The translations under genes and the position numbers were made by a program. Shown here piece after piece: positions 53,982-63,352 of a DNA stretch of 64,000 nucleotides. Numbering within the stretch: the stretch's first letter is position 1; every line of letters starts with the position of its first letter. The notes under the pieces were generated by a model. The model had not been told where the DNA came from and did not search any database. It saw nothing but the letters and a program-made list of their open reading frames with translations. The stretch is from Ohtaekwangia koreensis. Lineage in GTDB: Bacteria > Bacteroidota > Bacteroidia > Cytophagales > Cyclobacteriaceae. The stretch covers positions 315,001 to 379,000 of the forward strand of contig NZ_FUZU01000005.1 of NCBI RefSeq assembly GCF_900167975.1, in the 5' to 3' direction.

Positions 53982-55589
53982 TTATTGTGAATGAATATAT
54001 ACTTCGGTAAATTGTCTTTTAATATATACATGGAACGTTGTACCGACATCGGGCTGACTTTGTACTTCTATTTTTCCTCCCAAGGCTGTGAGCTGAGAGC
54101 GTACCAGGTATAAGCCGAGTCCCTTGCCTTCCATGTGAAGATGAAAACGTTTATAGAGATTAAACATACTTTGCCCATGCAAGGAAAGATCAATGCCGAG
54201 ACCATTGTCTGTAACGCTTAACCGTATATATTCATCTTGTATTGTTGTGACGAGCGTGATAACAGGCGTGCGATTCGGATCGCGGTACTTAATAGCATTG
54301 CTGATCAGATTATATAGTATACTTTCAACGTATGGTAAAACAGAATATAGTCTATCTGTTTCAGTGAAATCGCTGACGATCTTTGCTTGGGTATCTTCAA
54401 TCTCTTTTTCAAGTACCTTCAGTACTCGTGTCAGTACAAAATGTAAATCGATCTCAACGAGATTACTCGTATGCTTTTTTATTTCCAGGATCACCGCTAA
54501 ATCTTTTATAACATGATCCATATCATATGTAGACTTTACCAGTTTTTCGATAGCATGATCTTTGTCTGCTTGATTGGTGCTGATCTGAATAACGTTTGAC
54601 AAACCAAGAATACGCGCCAAGGGTGCGCGTAAATTATGGGCTGCTATAAAAGCAAATTGCTCTAGCTGATTGTTTTGCTGGATCAGCTCGCGGTTCGCAT
54701 TTTGTAACTCCTGCGTTCGACTCGCTACATCAATTTCCAATTGTTCATTTTTAGATTGGATCTCGTTGTTCTGCAAAGCAATGGTAATCTGTGCTTCGTG
54801 AAGTTGTTTGTTCTGTAGCGTAAGTATATCGCGCTGAGAAGCTAGCTCTTCGTTTTGTGAGGCAATCTCTGCCGTTCGCTCCTTCACCAGATGTTCAAGA
54901 CCAACGTTTTGTTCTTTTAGAATTTTATTTTTATCAGCTTCCGATTCACGCAGCAACTCCGATAACTTAAATGTTTTCTGAGTATAATAAGCAGTATAGA
55001 GTAATGTAGGAAAACAAATCAGAAAAAATACAATCTGTAATATATAGTTACGCGTGAGCGCAGCCTGGTATTGGTTTTCAGCTTCTACATCGATGCTATC
55101 CATAAATGCGATCATATGTTTTTCGCATTCTATGTATTGCCAGTATAGATGTCCTCCCTTATCCGATGTGAAACGGTTCAGAAACTCATTTCGGTTTCCG
55201 GCTTGAATAAGTTGTTTTAATTCGAGGCAATAGCGAGCATAGGAGTCAAGGGAATCCTTGAATATATAGAACTCGTGCATATCGTATCCCAGTTTTTTGA
55301 GAGGTACCTCTACGTGATGCAGGATACTGTCTTGCCAACGGATTGCATTATGCAAGGGTGCTGCGAACCGCTCCTCCGGGATAATCGCATATCCTCTCAA
55401 TCCAATGTCGAGCGCATGGATCAATATCTTCCCTATCTGATCATAATATATCTTTACTTTTTCAGTCTCTTCCTGCAGCGCTTTATTACGCGTAATAATA
55501 TCATTGTTATACTTGGTGAAGAGTGAATTTACAAGCAATAGAATCCCGATGACGAACACAACGATGTATATAAAGTTCTTTCGTAACAT
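53982..55589 (-). CDS. Membrane sensor histidine kinase
   Basis: Seen: 535 residues. Membrane helix at about 7-23, an extracellular helical sensor region at about 24-181 (CHASE-like in position, family not assigned), second helix at about 182-201, a long coiled coil at about 215-312 with repeated NEELASQ- and QNNEIQSKN-like heptads, and DHp with FAFIAAHNLRAPLARI (His318). The ATPase domain has N-box YNLISNAIKY, DNGLGID (461-467) and GKGLGL (488-493). All kinase motifs are present. Monocistronic and divergent from the VOC gene; no cognate regulator is adjacent. Confidence 0.94.
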   Translation of the reverse strand: MLRKNFIYIVVFVIGILLLVNSLFTKYNNDIITRNKALQEETEKVKIYYDQIGKILIHALDIGLRGYAIIPEERFAAPLHNAIRWQDSILHHVEVPLKKLGYDMHEFYIFKDSLDSYARYCLELKQLIQAGNRNEFLNRFTSDKGGHLYWQYIECEKHMIAFMDSIDVEAENQYQAALTRNYILQIVFFLICFPTLLYTAYYTQKTFKLSELLRESEADKNKILKEQNVGLEHLVKERTAEIASQNEELASQRDILTLQNKQLHEAQITIALQNNEIQSKNEQLEIDVASRTQELQNANRELIQQNNQLEQFAFIAAHNLRAPLARILGLSNVIQISTNQADKDHAIEKLVKSTYDMDHVIKDLAVILEIKKHTSNLVEIDLHFVLTRVLKVLEKEIEDTQAKIVSDFTETDRLYSVLPYVESILYNLISNAIKYRDPNRTPVITLVTTIQDEYIRLSVTDNGLGIDLSLHGQSMFNLYKRFHLHMEGKGLGLYLVRSQLTALGGKIEVQSQPDVGTTFHVYIKRQFTEVYIHSQ

Positions 55590-55916
55590 GTTTCTCTCCC
55601 TCGCTTACCAGTTCAGCTATTTAAGAGCAATGAACTTTAGGTAATTAACTAAATTTTCAGGAATTTTTGTGTGTAAACTAAGGGTATATAACAACATATC
55701 AGACAAACAAATATTAAACCTATTATACGTTGAAACGTTATTGTGAATATTTTTTCAGCCCTTTTGTAAGGGTAATGACTGGATTTTACGTTATCCGTGA
55801 GTCGCTTTTTCTCCTTCCATCAAATATTTGTACGCTTTTGTGGTAGAAGTATTTGATATCCAGGCTCACCGTTGTGATTTTGTACATATATCTTTGAAAG
55901 GATAAACAACGCTATC
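55590..55916. other. Divergent intergenic region
   Basis: About 330 bp between the kinase and VOC genes. TATCTTTG at 55889-55896 fits a -7 box for the VOC gene (20 bp before its ATG), but the nearest TTG at 55872 is only 14 bp away, so the promoter is uncertain. Nothing else seen. Confidence 0.35.
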
Positions 55917-56384
55917 ATGAAGAAACTCTATTTGCTGGTATCCCTGATTTTAGCATTATGCATTGCCACTGACGGATACACGCAAGCAAAAAATACGAAA
56001 GCAAAAGCTACACTCAACCACACGGCGATCTATGTGAAAGACGCAAAGACAAGTGCTGCCTTCTATCAAAATATCATTGGCGTGGATACAATACCTGAGC
56101 CGTTTCATGATGGAAAACATGCGTGGCTTAGAATTGCCCCAGGTGTGGCGATGCATATTATTCAAGGGGCCACAGAAAATAAAGAATATTATAAAAATCA
56201 GCATACGTGCTTCAGTGTAGCATCGGTTGAAGCTTTTGTCTCCGTGCTGAAGAAAAATAATATACCGTGGGAAGACCGGGATGGAGCAAAGCAGGCAATC
56301 ACTACACGCGTAGATGGCGTTAAACAACTTTGGTTACAGGACCCGGATGGCTATTGGATCGAGATCAACGATGCAAAGGAGTAA
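55917..56384 (+). CDS. Secreted VOC (glyoxalase-fold) protein
   Basis: Seen: 155 residues with signal peptide MKKLYLLVSLILALCIATDG..TQA, then one VOC domain: TLNHTAIYVKDAKTSAAFY, LRIAPGVAMHIIQG, HTCFSVASVEAFV and LWLQDPDGYWIEIND. His35 in NHTAI, the central acidic residues and the C-terminal Glu in WIEIN are candidate metal ligands of the fold. Substrate unknown; export to the periplasm argues against methylglyoxal detoxification. Terminator downstream. Confidence 0.9.
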   Translation: MKKLYLLVSLILALCIATDGYTQAKNTKAKATLNHTAIYVKDAKTSAAFYQNIIGVDTIPEPFHDGKHAWLRIAPGVAMHIIQGATENKEYYKNQHTCFSVASVEAFVSVLKKNNIPWEDRDGAKQAITTRVDGVKQLWLQDPDGYWIEINDAKE

Positions 56385-56423
56385 AACCTGAGACATCCTC
56401 AAAATACATACATAATAATCAGG

Positions 56424-56458
56424 AAGGCCCTTACTGCGTGAGAGCCTTTGTCATTTTT
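56424..56458 (+). terminator. Terminator after the VOC gene
   Basis: AAGGC-CTTAC pairs with GTGAG-GCCTT (one C/A mismatch) around TGC, followed by a T-rich stretch. Confidence 0.6.
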
Positions 56459-56562
56459 CCGAACCATAGAAATCACGTATTGCTAAGTTGCGATAGGTCA
56501 TTGTATCTTTCTGCAAAAGCCACATAGTGGTATAATCATCACCGATAAGATTTATAAGTAGC

Positions 56563-57756
56563 GTGCAGCAACCAGGTAAATATAGTACAGGCAAATATCA
56601 CGTCACGATATTGGTTGCTGTTTGGGGAATAGTACATGCCTTTTTATTTTTTTATTATGGAATACGAAGCCTGTATGATGCGAAGGTTTATATACACTGC
56701 GCTGACGCTTTAATACAAGATGGAGCATTGGAAGATTCACATTATATTTTCTATTCAGTGCCTATCAATTTAATGGCTTTTTTTCGGAGGATGTTTCCAG
56801 GACAACTCGTGCCCTACCTGGTTTTTCAATGCGTTATCTCTGCGTTTGCTACTGTAGCTTTATACCGTGCCAGCGCAAAGATTTTCAATGATCCAAAGGC
56901 AGGCTTGATGTCGGGTATAATCTTTTTGATCTGGTGGGACAATATCCATTGGAACACAACAGCCATGACCGAATCGCTGGCGTGTAGTATAATTTGTTTT
57001 CTGATTCTTCGATTAGCCTCCTTCAAAGATTCCATAGCGGATTATCTCTGGATTATAGCCTTGTTAGTAATTGCTTTCTTTACACGCCCTACAGGTATTT
57101 TAATTATAGTCTCCACCATAGCATTTTTAGTACACTATCACTGGCATGCCATACGCTATAGATTTTTTTGGAGATTCGTAATTATACCCTGTTTGTTTGT
57201 TATCGCCTATATCTCTGCGGACTTCATGTTTACGCGTTGGGATTTTTCAGAGCAATATCGAAAAGGAAATATTGTAACCTATATGGATGACATACAGGGA
57301 GGTGCGCTATATTCCGAAAGTATGCGCATAGAAATTGATAGCCTGGTAATTTCTTCTGACAAGCCGCCCGTGTTAAGGATGCTGTTTTTCGCGTTGGATA
57401 ACCCTGTTTACTTTTTGAAATCAGCAGGACTGAAAGTATGGTACCTGGTTTCTGCGGTGCGACCCTATTATTCTACAGTACACAATCTTTATGCATTAAC
57501 ATGGGTAACGTTGATCTATATACTATATTATTTTGGATGGCGAAACACAGTTGCTGGCTCTATGAGAGCTACTGATTCCACAAAGGTTTTTACAGCCGTT
57601 GTGATTGTGCTCAACTGTTGCTTGATAGGAATCTCTTCCGTGGATTGGGATAACCGTTTTTATATCCCTATGGAACCCGGACTCGTCTTGCTTGCAGGTG
57701 GGGGTGCAGCATATAGTATACGAGTGTTGAAATCAAAATTCGTAAGCAGCCGTTGA
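56563..57756 (+). CDS. GT-C-like polytopic membrane glycosyltransferase (PMT/GT39-like)
   Basis: Seen: 397 residues with about nine to ten hydrophobic spans. The first periplasmic loop after TM1 carries DAKVYIHCADALIQDG, in the place where GT-C enzymes have their catalytic Asp. Downstream NIHWNTTAMTESLACS and RPTGILIIVS are typical of Bacteroidota GT39-like proteins. The start is GTG at 56563; no ATG lies close by. Donor would be a lipid-linked sugar, but specificity is unknown. Not clearly part of the polysaccharide set 12 kb away. Family assignment is moderate. Confidence 0.75.
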   Translation: MQQPGKYSTGKYHVTILVAVWGIVHAFLFFYYGIRSLYDAKVYIHCADALIQDGALEDSHYIFYSVPINLMAFFRRMFPGQLVPYLVFQCVISAFATVALYRASAKIFNDPKAGLMSGIIFLIWWDNIHWNTTAMTESLACSIICFLILRLASFKDSIADYLWIIALLVIAFFTRPTGILIIVSTIAFLVHYHWHAIRYRFFWRFVIIPCLFVIAYISADFMFTRWDFSEQYRKGNIVTYMDDIQGGALYSESMRIEIDSLVISSDKPPVLRMLFFALDNPVYFLKSAGLKVWYLVSAVRPYYSTVHNLYALTWVTLIYILYYFGWRNTVAGSMRATDSTKVFTAVVIVLNCCLIGISSVDWDNRFYIPMEPGLVLLAGGGAAYSIRVLKSKFVSSR

Positions 57757-57786
57757 TATGTCAATGACTTTCAAAGCAAGAGTATG

Positions 57787-58509
57787 TCACGGTTGAAACT
57801 CTGCATCATCGATCGCTTTGTTCAATTCAATGCGTTCGAAGGTAACGACAAGGATCGCCTGGTCATTTGCTTTACTGATTATCTTAAAAGGAAATTTTAG
57901 TCCGTTTACATCCCGGTAGTCGCTATAGATCGTATGAAGTAGAGTACCTTTCATTTCTGCATTTTTTGACTCACTCGCCTTCATGAATAATTCTGAAGTA
58001 ATGCGATCAAAATAATATAGTGCTGTATCACCATCTTTGTGAATGAACTTTACCCGAAAGCAATTTCTTCCCTGCACGGTATCGGCTCCTTCTAAAATTG
58101 CGCGATGTCCTTTTTTACGATAGTCGATCAGCACACTTTCCGTTTCAACATCAGCCTCATTTGCCATAGCACGCGCATCCTTTCCCGTGAGAATTGTGGC
58201 GTTGGTCTCGCCATTGAAAACGTCAATCTTCCAGCCTCGTGTTCCGTCAAACGCCTGCGCATAATATTTGCCATTTGCAGCAACACTGAATTTATACCGG
58301 TCTGGTGATTTAGCATACGAGTTGAATGGAAATTTCATTCCGCCATAGTCGTATTCTCCGGTAGCGGTGATCGTCTTTACTTTTTCCCATTGTTTTTTTC
58401 CGCCGGTGAACGCTATATACTTGTTCACAATTTCGTCAACCTTTTGAGCGTATGTGGACTGTGACAGAAACAACGCTATAATGAGAATGAAAGAATAGGC
58501 GATGCGCAT
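57787..58509 (-). CDS. Periplasmic LolA-fold-like protein of unknown function
   Basis: Seen: 240 residues with signal peptide MRIAYSFILIIALFLSQSTY..A, then KVDEIVNKYIAFTGGKKQWEKVK (the alpha-1 region of outer-membrane lipoprotein-sorting proteins) and alternating strands with DGTRGWKIDVFNGET and GRNCFRVKF, ending in LKFPFKIISKAND. This resembles LolA/LolB-type half-barrels that bind lipid, but sequence identity to LolA proper cannot be judged. Monocistronic and convergent with the GT-C gene, divergent from the WG-repeat gene. Confidence 0.78.
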   Translation of the reverse strand: MRIAYSFILIIALFLSQSTYAQKVDEIVNKYIAFTGGKKQWEKVKTITATGEYDYGGMKFPFNSYAKSPDRYKFSVAANGKYYAQAFDGTRGWKIDVFNGETNATILTGKDARAMANEADVETESVLIDYRKKGHRAILEGADTVQGRNCFRVKFIHKDGDTALYYFDRITSELFMKASESKNAEMKGTLLHTIYSDYRDVNGLKFPFKIISKANDQAILVVTFERIELNKAIDDAEFQP

Positions 58510-58738
58510 AGAGAGAGTCTGAATTATTTAACAAACATAGTTAATCAAAGTAAGAATTGTTCATCTTATTCGTTGTGGAAATCAGTGTTGTAATTCTTTT
58601 GATTAAATTTTGAAACCGGATTACAGAACTTATCGTATGGCGTTACGTATATTCATTTCCTGTACGAATGCCTTCAGGTGGATGAATTTAACTGGAAAAA
58701 AACTAACTTGTAACACGACTCTACATAAATACAAAATA

Positions 58739-59785
58739 ATGAAAAAGAAAACCCTTCTTAGTTTTGCGTTCGCTGTTCTTATAGCATCGAGCGCATGGTC
58801 TCAGCAATATGTTACACAAATTAAAGACGCCAGTAAAAAATGGGGTTATGTCAATCTGAAAGGAGAGATCATCATTCAGCCTCAGTTTGAAAAATGTTAT
58901 GAATTTTCCAGCGATGGATATGCACCTATTTACGATACTAAAAACCGACAATATTATTTCATCAATGTAAAAGGTGAAAAGTTACAAACAGAGATTAGCG
59001 GCTTTAAATTGATTGATGGTTTCGGTATAGATGTCAAAGGTTTTGAAAATGGATTGGTGCCAGTAAAGAATGGCGAGAAGTGGGGGTATATGAATACCAG
59101 TGGGAAGCTGGCCATTCTGGCGAAGTATGAAGACCCTACCGTGTTTAATGGAGGCCATGCTGTTGTAAAGAGTGGAACCTCGTACATTGTATTGAATACA
59201 AAAGGCGAGGAGTTTCCGGTAGAAGGCTCTGTGCTGGATGTTAAACCTTTTTCAGAAGGCCTTGCTCCCTATAGGGCTGCCGATAAAAAATTTGGATTTA
59301 TAGCAGAGAACGGAAAAGTTGCTATACCTGCACAGTTTGAGAGTGTTGGTTATTTTAAAGATGGATTAGCGTGGGCTAAAACTGCAGATAAAAAGTTAGG
59401 CTATATTAATACGAAAGGTGAATGGGTAATCAAACCACAGTTTGATGTTGGAAAAGAATTCGATGTTAAAAGTGGTGTGGCACGCGTTAAGACTGGAGAT
59501 GTTTGGGGATATGTTTCCAAAACCGGTAATGTTACACATGTAGACACTGATTTGTTTGGTGATTTCTCCAACGGTTTAGCACAAGGTAAAAAGAATGGCA
59601 AGTTCGGTTTCTATAACGTGAAGGGCGAGTGGGTAATCGAAGCTAAATTTGATGGATCACGTGATTTTAAGAATGGCTACGCAGCCGCAAAGCAAGGAGA
59701 TAAGTGGGGCATCATCAATACACAGGGAGAGTGGGTTATCAAACCTACATTTGAAGCCATCAAGGACATGGAACTCGTGAAATAG
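58739..59785 (+). CDS. Secreted WG-repeat protein
   Basis: Seen: from ATG 58739 (MKKKTLLSFAFAVLIASSAWS), 348 residues after discounting an upstream in-frame extension to 58610. After the signal peptide come seven WG repeats of about 40-50 residues, e.g. KWGYVNLKGEIIIQPQFE, KWGYMNTSGKLAI, KLGYINTKGEWVIKPQFD, KFGFYNVKGEWVIEAKFD and KWGIINTQGEWVIKPTFE. WG (KWG) repeats form beta structures in surface and periplasmic proteins; function unknown. An excellent terminator follows. Confidence 0.9.
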   Translation: MKKKTLLSFAFAVLIASSAWSQQYVTQIKDASKKWGYVNLKGEIIIQPQFEKCYEFSSDGYAPIYDTKNRQYYFINVKGEKLQTEISGFKLIDGFGIDVKGFENGLVPVKNGEKWGYMNTSGKLAILAKYEDPTVFNGGHAVVKSGTSYIVLNTKGEEFPVEGSVLDVKPFSEGLAPYRAADKKFGFIAENGKVAIPAQFESVGYFKDGLAWAKTADKKLGYINTKGEWVIKPQFDVGKEFDVKSGVARVKTGDVWGYVSKTGNVTHVDTDLFGDFSNGLAQGKKNGKFGFYNVKGEWVIEAKFDGSRDFKNGYAAAKQGDKWGIINTQGEWVIKPTFEAIKDMELVK

Positions 59786-59806
59786 CATATATAGTAATAT
59801 TTATTG

Positions 59807-59848
59807 AAAGCCATTCGATACCCATCGAATGGCTTTTGTTTTTTTAAG
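59807..59848 (+). terminator. Terminator after the WG-repeat gene
   Basis: AAAGCCATTCGAT (59807-59819) is exactly complementary to ATCGAATGGCTTT (59824-59836) with loop ACCC, then a T-run. Confidence 0.92.
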
Positions 59849-60000
59849 CCTTCTCATAGCTTGAATATTAATACTCTATAATATTTGGAATGTCTTGTCG
59901 AATAAATATAGATTGTTAGAAGCTGTGCCATATGGAGTTACGTTGTACTATATTTTGTTTGTAAAGTATCTGCATATATAAACACGGTATATAAGTATAC

Positions 60001-60028
60001 TTGTTCATCGCGGAATAAAGCATCTTTG
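60001..60028 (+). promoter_or_regulatory. Candidate promoter upstream of the DUF3500 gene
   Basis: TTG at 60001, 17 bp, then CATCTTTG at 60021-60028 resembles TTTG-N19-TAnnTTTG except for the first base of the -7 box. It would leave a leader of about 200 nt to ATG 60240. Confidence 0.3.
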
Positions 60029-60239
60029 TCGCAAATAGTTTTCCTGGTCACTTACAATACAATTGGACAGCAACGTTCCGTAAGTGAACCCAAATGATTT
60101 GATTCTTCGCAGAATAACATCCATTCATCGCAAAGCAATCATGTGTGCTAAAGATTCCACTTACTGCGCACGTTTAGGGTGTATACAAAGTTGCAGTAGT
60201 AACCGCTGCTGTAAATCAACCTTAAAGTATGTTAAACTA

Positions 60240-61880
60240 ATGATGATGGAAAAAATGAAAGAATCCATGCGGACATTAACCGCCATGGTAATTGGCGCAG
60301 CTATTATAGCTGTGTGTTTGTTTACAGTTTCGGCCTGTAATGATGATGACGATGCAACAGCATCGCCAACCATTACAAGCTTTACCCCCGCCAGTGGTGT
60401 AGTTGGCACTACGGTTATTATTACCGGCACTAATTTCAGTACATCAATTTCTGCCAACACGGTAACTTTTAATGGTATAACTGCTACCGTTACGGCTGCA
60501 ACTGAAACACAGCTTACGGTTACGGTGCCAACCAGTGCTACTACTGGTAAAATTGCAGTTACAGTGAATAGTGTTACAGTAACATCAACCAGTGATTTTA
60601 CCATAACGACAACGTCCACAAGTGCACCTACGATAACAAGCTTTACACCAACGAGTGGAGCCGAGGGTACAACCGTAACTATTACGGGTACAAATTTCAG
60701 TACCACATCAGCCAGTAACACAGTTACATTCAATGGCACCGCGGCTACTGTCACTGCAGCTACAGCTACACAACTTACCGTTACCGTTCCGACCGGTGCT
60801 ACTACGGGCAAGGTTGCTGTGTCCGTGAATACAAGCAGCACAACAGCGACATCAACGGATGATTTCACCGTTACCGCTGCCACCACTGCCGACTGCAGTT
60901 CTGCTACAACAACAGCAGAGAAGGTAGTATGTTTAGCGGAAGCTTTTAAAGCTACACTTACATCAACACAGATTGCTTCTCTTCAAATTGCTTATACAAA
61001 AGCAAATGCAATCAGATGGTCTAATCTTCCTTGCGGATTAAGTTGCCGGAACGGATTAGCTTTCAGCTCGCTTACAACAACGCAGTTGGCAGCAGCCAAA
61101 GCCGTTATAGCTGCTGCATCAGGTACTTCTACAGATGAAGGGTATAGCGAATTTTTACAAGTGAATGCAGCCGATGATGTATTGGGAACAAAGAGTGGTA
61201 ATACCAGCAGCTATTCGTCCGGAAACTATATCATTGCATTTTTAGGCGCACCCAGTACTGCCGGTACGTGGATGCTGCAGTTCGGTGGTCATCACTATGC
61301 ACAAAATATAACTTATACTGCGGGCGCTGTCGTAAGCATCACGCCTTCTCATCAAGGTATAGAGCCTAAGACGTGGACAACCAATGGGACAACGTATGCG
61401 CCTCTTGCTTCAGAACGTTCTGGTATGGCCGAGATGCTGGCATCCTTTACAACCGCTGAACTAGCAAGCGCGAAGAATTCCTCTACATTCTCTGATGTGC
61501 TGATGGTACCCGGAAGCACTTCTAACACAATGCCCGCTACCAAGCAAGGTATTAAGGTAAGTACATTGAGCAGCGCGGCACAATTAAAAGTGTTGGCAGC
61601 CATGGCTCCCTGGGTTAACGATCTCGATGCTACATCGGCTGAAAGTTTCCTCGCTATATATACATCTGAACTTGCGGATACCCATGTGACGTATGCCAGC
61701 AACGCAAGTGGTACGTCCGGCAATGCCAGCACATTTTTCACAGCCAATACAGACTATGTGCGAATCGATGGACCCAGTGTATGGATTGAGTTTATCTGTC
61801 AGACAGGCGTGGTATATCCTTCAGAAATTCACTATCACACCGTGTTCCGCGATCACAAGCGTGATTATATAGGACTATAA
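60240..61880 (+). CDS. TIG-TIG-DUF3500 putative lipoprotein
   Basis: Seen: from ATG 60240 (MMMEKMKESMRTLTAMVIGA), 546 residues. Signal sequence with lipobox TVSAC before NDDDD, predicting lipidation. Two near-identical TIG/IPT immunoglobulin-like domains (about 43-123 and 130-212) with PTITSFTP..G..GTTV.ITGTNF. The remainder (about 220-546) is DUF3500: QFGGHHYAQN, GIEPKTW and the final IHYHTVFRDHKRDYIG. His-rich motifs suggest metal binding, but the family's function is not established. A GTG at 60084 in frame gives a cysteine-rich leader lacking a signal peptide and is not used. HupE/UreJ follows 13 bp later. Confidence 0.85.
   Translation: MMMEKMKESMRTLTAMVIGAAIIAVCLFTVSACNDDDDATASPTITSFTPASGVVGTTVIITGTNFSTSISANTVTFNGITATVTAATETQLTVTVPTSATTGKIAVTVNSVTVTSTSDFTITTTSTSAPTITSFTPTSGAEGTTVTITGTNFSTTSASNTVTFNGTAATVTAATATQLTVTVPTGATTGKVAVSVNTSSTTATSTDDFTVTAATTADCSSATTTAEKVVCLAEAFKATLTSTQIASLQIAYTKANAIRWSNLPCGLSCRNGLAFSSLTTTQLAAAKAVIAAASGTSTDEGYSEFLQVNAADDVLGTKSGNTSSYSSGNYIIAFLGAPSTAGTWMLQFGGHHYAQNITYTAGAVVSITPSHQGIEPKTWTTNGTTYAPLASERSGMAEMLASFTTAELASAKNSSTFSDVLMVPGSTSNTMPATKQGIKVSTLSSAAQLKVLAAMAPWVNDLDATSAESFLAIYTSELADTHVTYASNASGTSGNASTFFTANTDYVRIDGPSVWIEFICQTGVVYPSEIHYHTVFRDHKRDYIGL
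60366..60608 (+). repeat. First copy of tandem TIG-domain repeat
   Basis: Encodes an 81-residue TIG domain. The copy at 60627-60875 is highly similar at both protein and DNA level (PTITSFTP, TGTNFST, NTVTFNG, TQLTVTVPT shared), pointing to internal duplication. Confidence 0.8.
60627..60875 (+). repeat. Second copy of tandem TIG-domain repeat
   Basis: Encodes an 83-residue domain that aligns end to end with the copy at 60366-60608. The Thr/Ala/Val composition opens a long antisense frame here that is not a gene. Confidence 0.8.
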
Positions 61881-61893
61881 TCCTGATCAATCT

Positions 61894-63240
61894 ATGAACG
61901 ACAAATTCATTTTAAACAACCGCTCTGCAATAGCAGGGCGGCTGTTTATTTTCATACTCGCATCTGTATTCATCTTTACCTTTGCTTCAGTATCTGTGCA
62001 AGCGCATCAGACGCCCAACACCATTGTATTGCTTGATATACGCCCTGATGGTGTAGCCGCAGAATTGCAGTTACCGTTAGGAGAGCTGGAGCTTGCCTTT
62101 GGAAATGATGTGACTAAAAATCCGGAAACGCTGGTGGCAAGACTTGGCGCTCAACTGCAAGCATATTTAAAAGCCCATATAAATCCGCAAACAGCAGATG
62201 GCCGCTTGTGGAATGTATCTATAGTATATATGAAGGTCGCCCCAGCAGAACAGACCTATAGCGGTCCATTCCAGGAGATAACGATACGCCTATGGATGCA
62301 GCCACCCACGGGAGCCAGCAGCAGAAATTTTACATTGAACTATGATGTGATCATGCATCAGGTTGTGACGCATACAGCGTTGGTATCGATCCGTAATGAT
62401 TGGGAGACTGGCATTACCGCAGAACATCAGGTTGAAGCTGGCGTGATTCGCGTTGACACCGGCAGTAACCAGATCTATCCATTAAAGGTCAACCTTGAGG
62501 AGGGCAGTTGGTGGAATGGATTCAGCAACATGGTACGCCTGGGTATAGATCATATTGCAGCGGGCACAGATCATCTTTTATTTCTTCTGACTTTATTGTT
62601 ACCTGCACCGCTATTGGCTACGAAAAAACGTTGGAGAAACTTCGGTGGCATCCGGTATAGCATTGCTCACCTGCTTCGGGTAGTCACTGCCTTTACAGTA
62701 GGTCATTCTATCACACTGCTTGCCGGTGTTATCGGGTGGCTTCAGTTTCCGGGTCAACCAATAGAAATTCTGATAGCGTTTTCTATTCTCGTATCCGCGG
62801 TACATGCCTTTTGTCCTATATTTCCGGGACGCGAAGTATATGTTGCTGCAGGATTTGGTTTGATACATGGTATGGCGTTCGCAGGTACACTGGTTAACCT
62901 GAACCTCGCACCCGCATACATGACGCTGAGTATATTAGGCTTTAATATCGGTATAGAATTGATGCAGCTGTTTGTGATTATGCTCACCGTTCCGTGGCTC
63001 ATTCTGTTAAGCCGTACATCCTTATATTCTTCTTTCAGAATTACAGGAGCGATTGTGGCCGCTATAGCTGCCCTTGCGTGGATGACAGAGCGGATCCTGC
63101 AAAAAACAAATCCGTTAACAATGCTTGTTGAAAAGATAGCAGCGTATGCATCGTGGATTATTGTGGCACTCGCCTGCGCATCTATACTGAGTTACACTAT
63201 AGAGCAGCAAAAAAGAAGGAAAGTATACAACAGAGATTAA
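61894..63240 (+). CDS. HupE/UreJ family membrane protein
   Basis: Seen: 448 residues. Signal-like helix at about 18-36 and a periplasmic domain at about 37-205 (NTIVLLDIRPDGVAAELQLP). A HupE/UreJ membrane domain follows from about 210 with LGIDHIAAGTDHLLFLLTLL (His and Asp metal candidates), VGHSITLLAG, EILIAFSILVSAVHA and GLIHGMAFAGTL, with six to seven spans. The family is linked to nickel/cobalt handling in other bacteria. Together with the DUF3500 lipoprotein 13 bp upstream it forms a two-gene unit. No urease or hydrogenase gene is visible, so the metal is unknown. Confidence 0.9.
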   Translation: MNDKFILNNRSAIAGRLFIFILASVFIFTFASVSVQAHQTPNTIVLLDIRPDGVAAELQLPLGELELAFGNDVTKNPETLVARLGAQLQAYLKAHINPQTADGRLWNVSIVYMKVAPAEQTYSGPFQEITIRLWMQPPTGASSRNFTLNYDVIMHQVVTHTALVSIRNDWETGITAEHQVEAGVIRVDTGSNQIYPLKVNLEEGSWWNGFSNMVRLGIDHIAAGTDHLLFLLTLLLPAPLLATKKRWRNFGGIRYSIAHLLRVVTAFTVGHSITLLAGVIGWLQFPGQPIEILIAFSILVSAVHAFCPIFPGREVYVAAGFGLIHGMAFAGTLVNLNLAPAYMTLSILGFNIGIELMQLFVIMLTVPWLILLSRTSLYSSFRITGAIVAAIAALAWMTERILQKTNPLTMLVEKIAAYASWIIVALACASILSYTIEQQKRRKVYNRD

Positions 63241-63279
63241 GCTTGTGTAAAAATAACTTAATCAAAAGATAATACTATA

Positions 63280-63324
63280 AAAACAGAATAGCGCTGCTTC
63301 CTGTAAAACATTCAGCAACGCTAT
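63280..63324 (-). terminator. Terminator of the YceI gene
   Basis: On the minus strand ATAGCGTTGC (63324-63315) pairs with GCAGCGCTAT (63297-63288), including one T-G pair, followed by a T-rich stretch. Confidence 0.7.
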
Positions 63325-63352
63325 CCTTTAGAACTTTAAGAACTATCTGAAA

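Noticed and set aside
60084-60239. N-terminal extension of the DUF3500 gene starting at GTG 60084, with a cysteine-rich segment
   Set aside because: The signal peptide and lipobox follow ATG 60240; an extension would place about 50 non-hydrophobic residues before the signal.
60161-60886. 241-codon minus-strand open frame opposite the TIG domains
   Set aside because: It is a Val/Ala/Thr repeat that mirrors the Thr-rich TIG codons; no start context or family, so a composition artefact.
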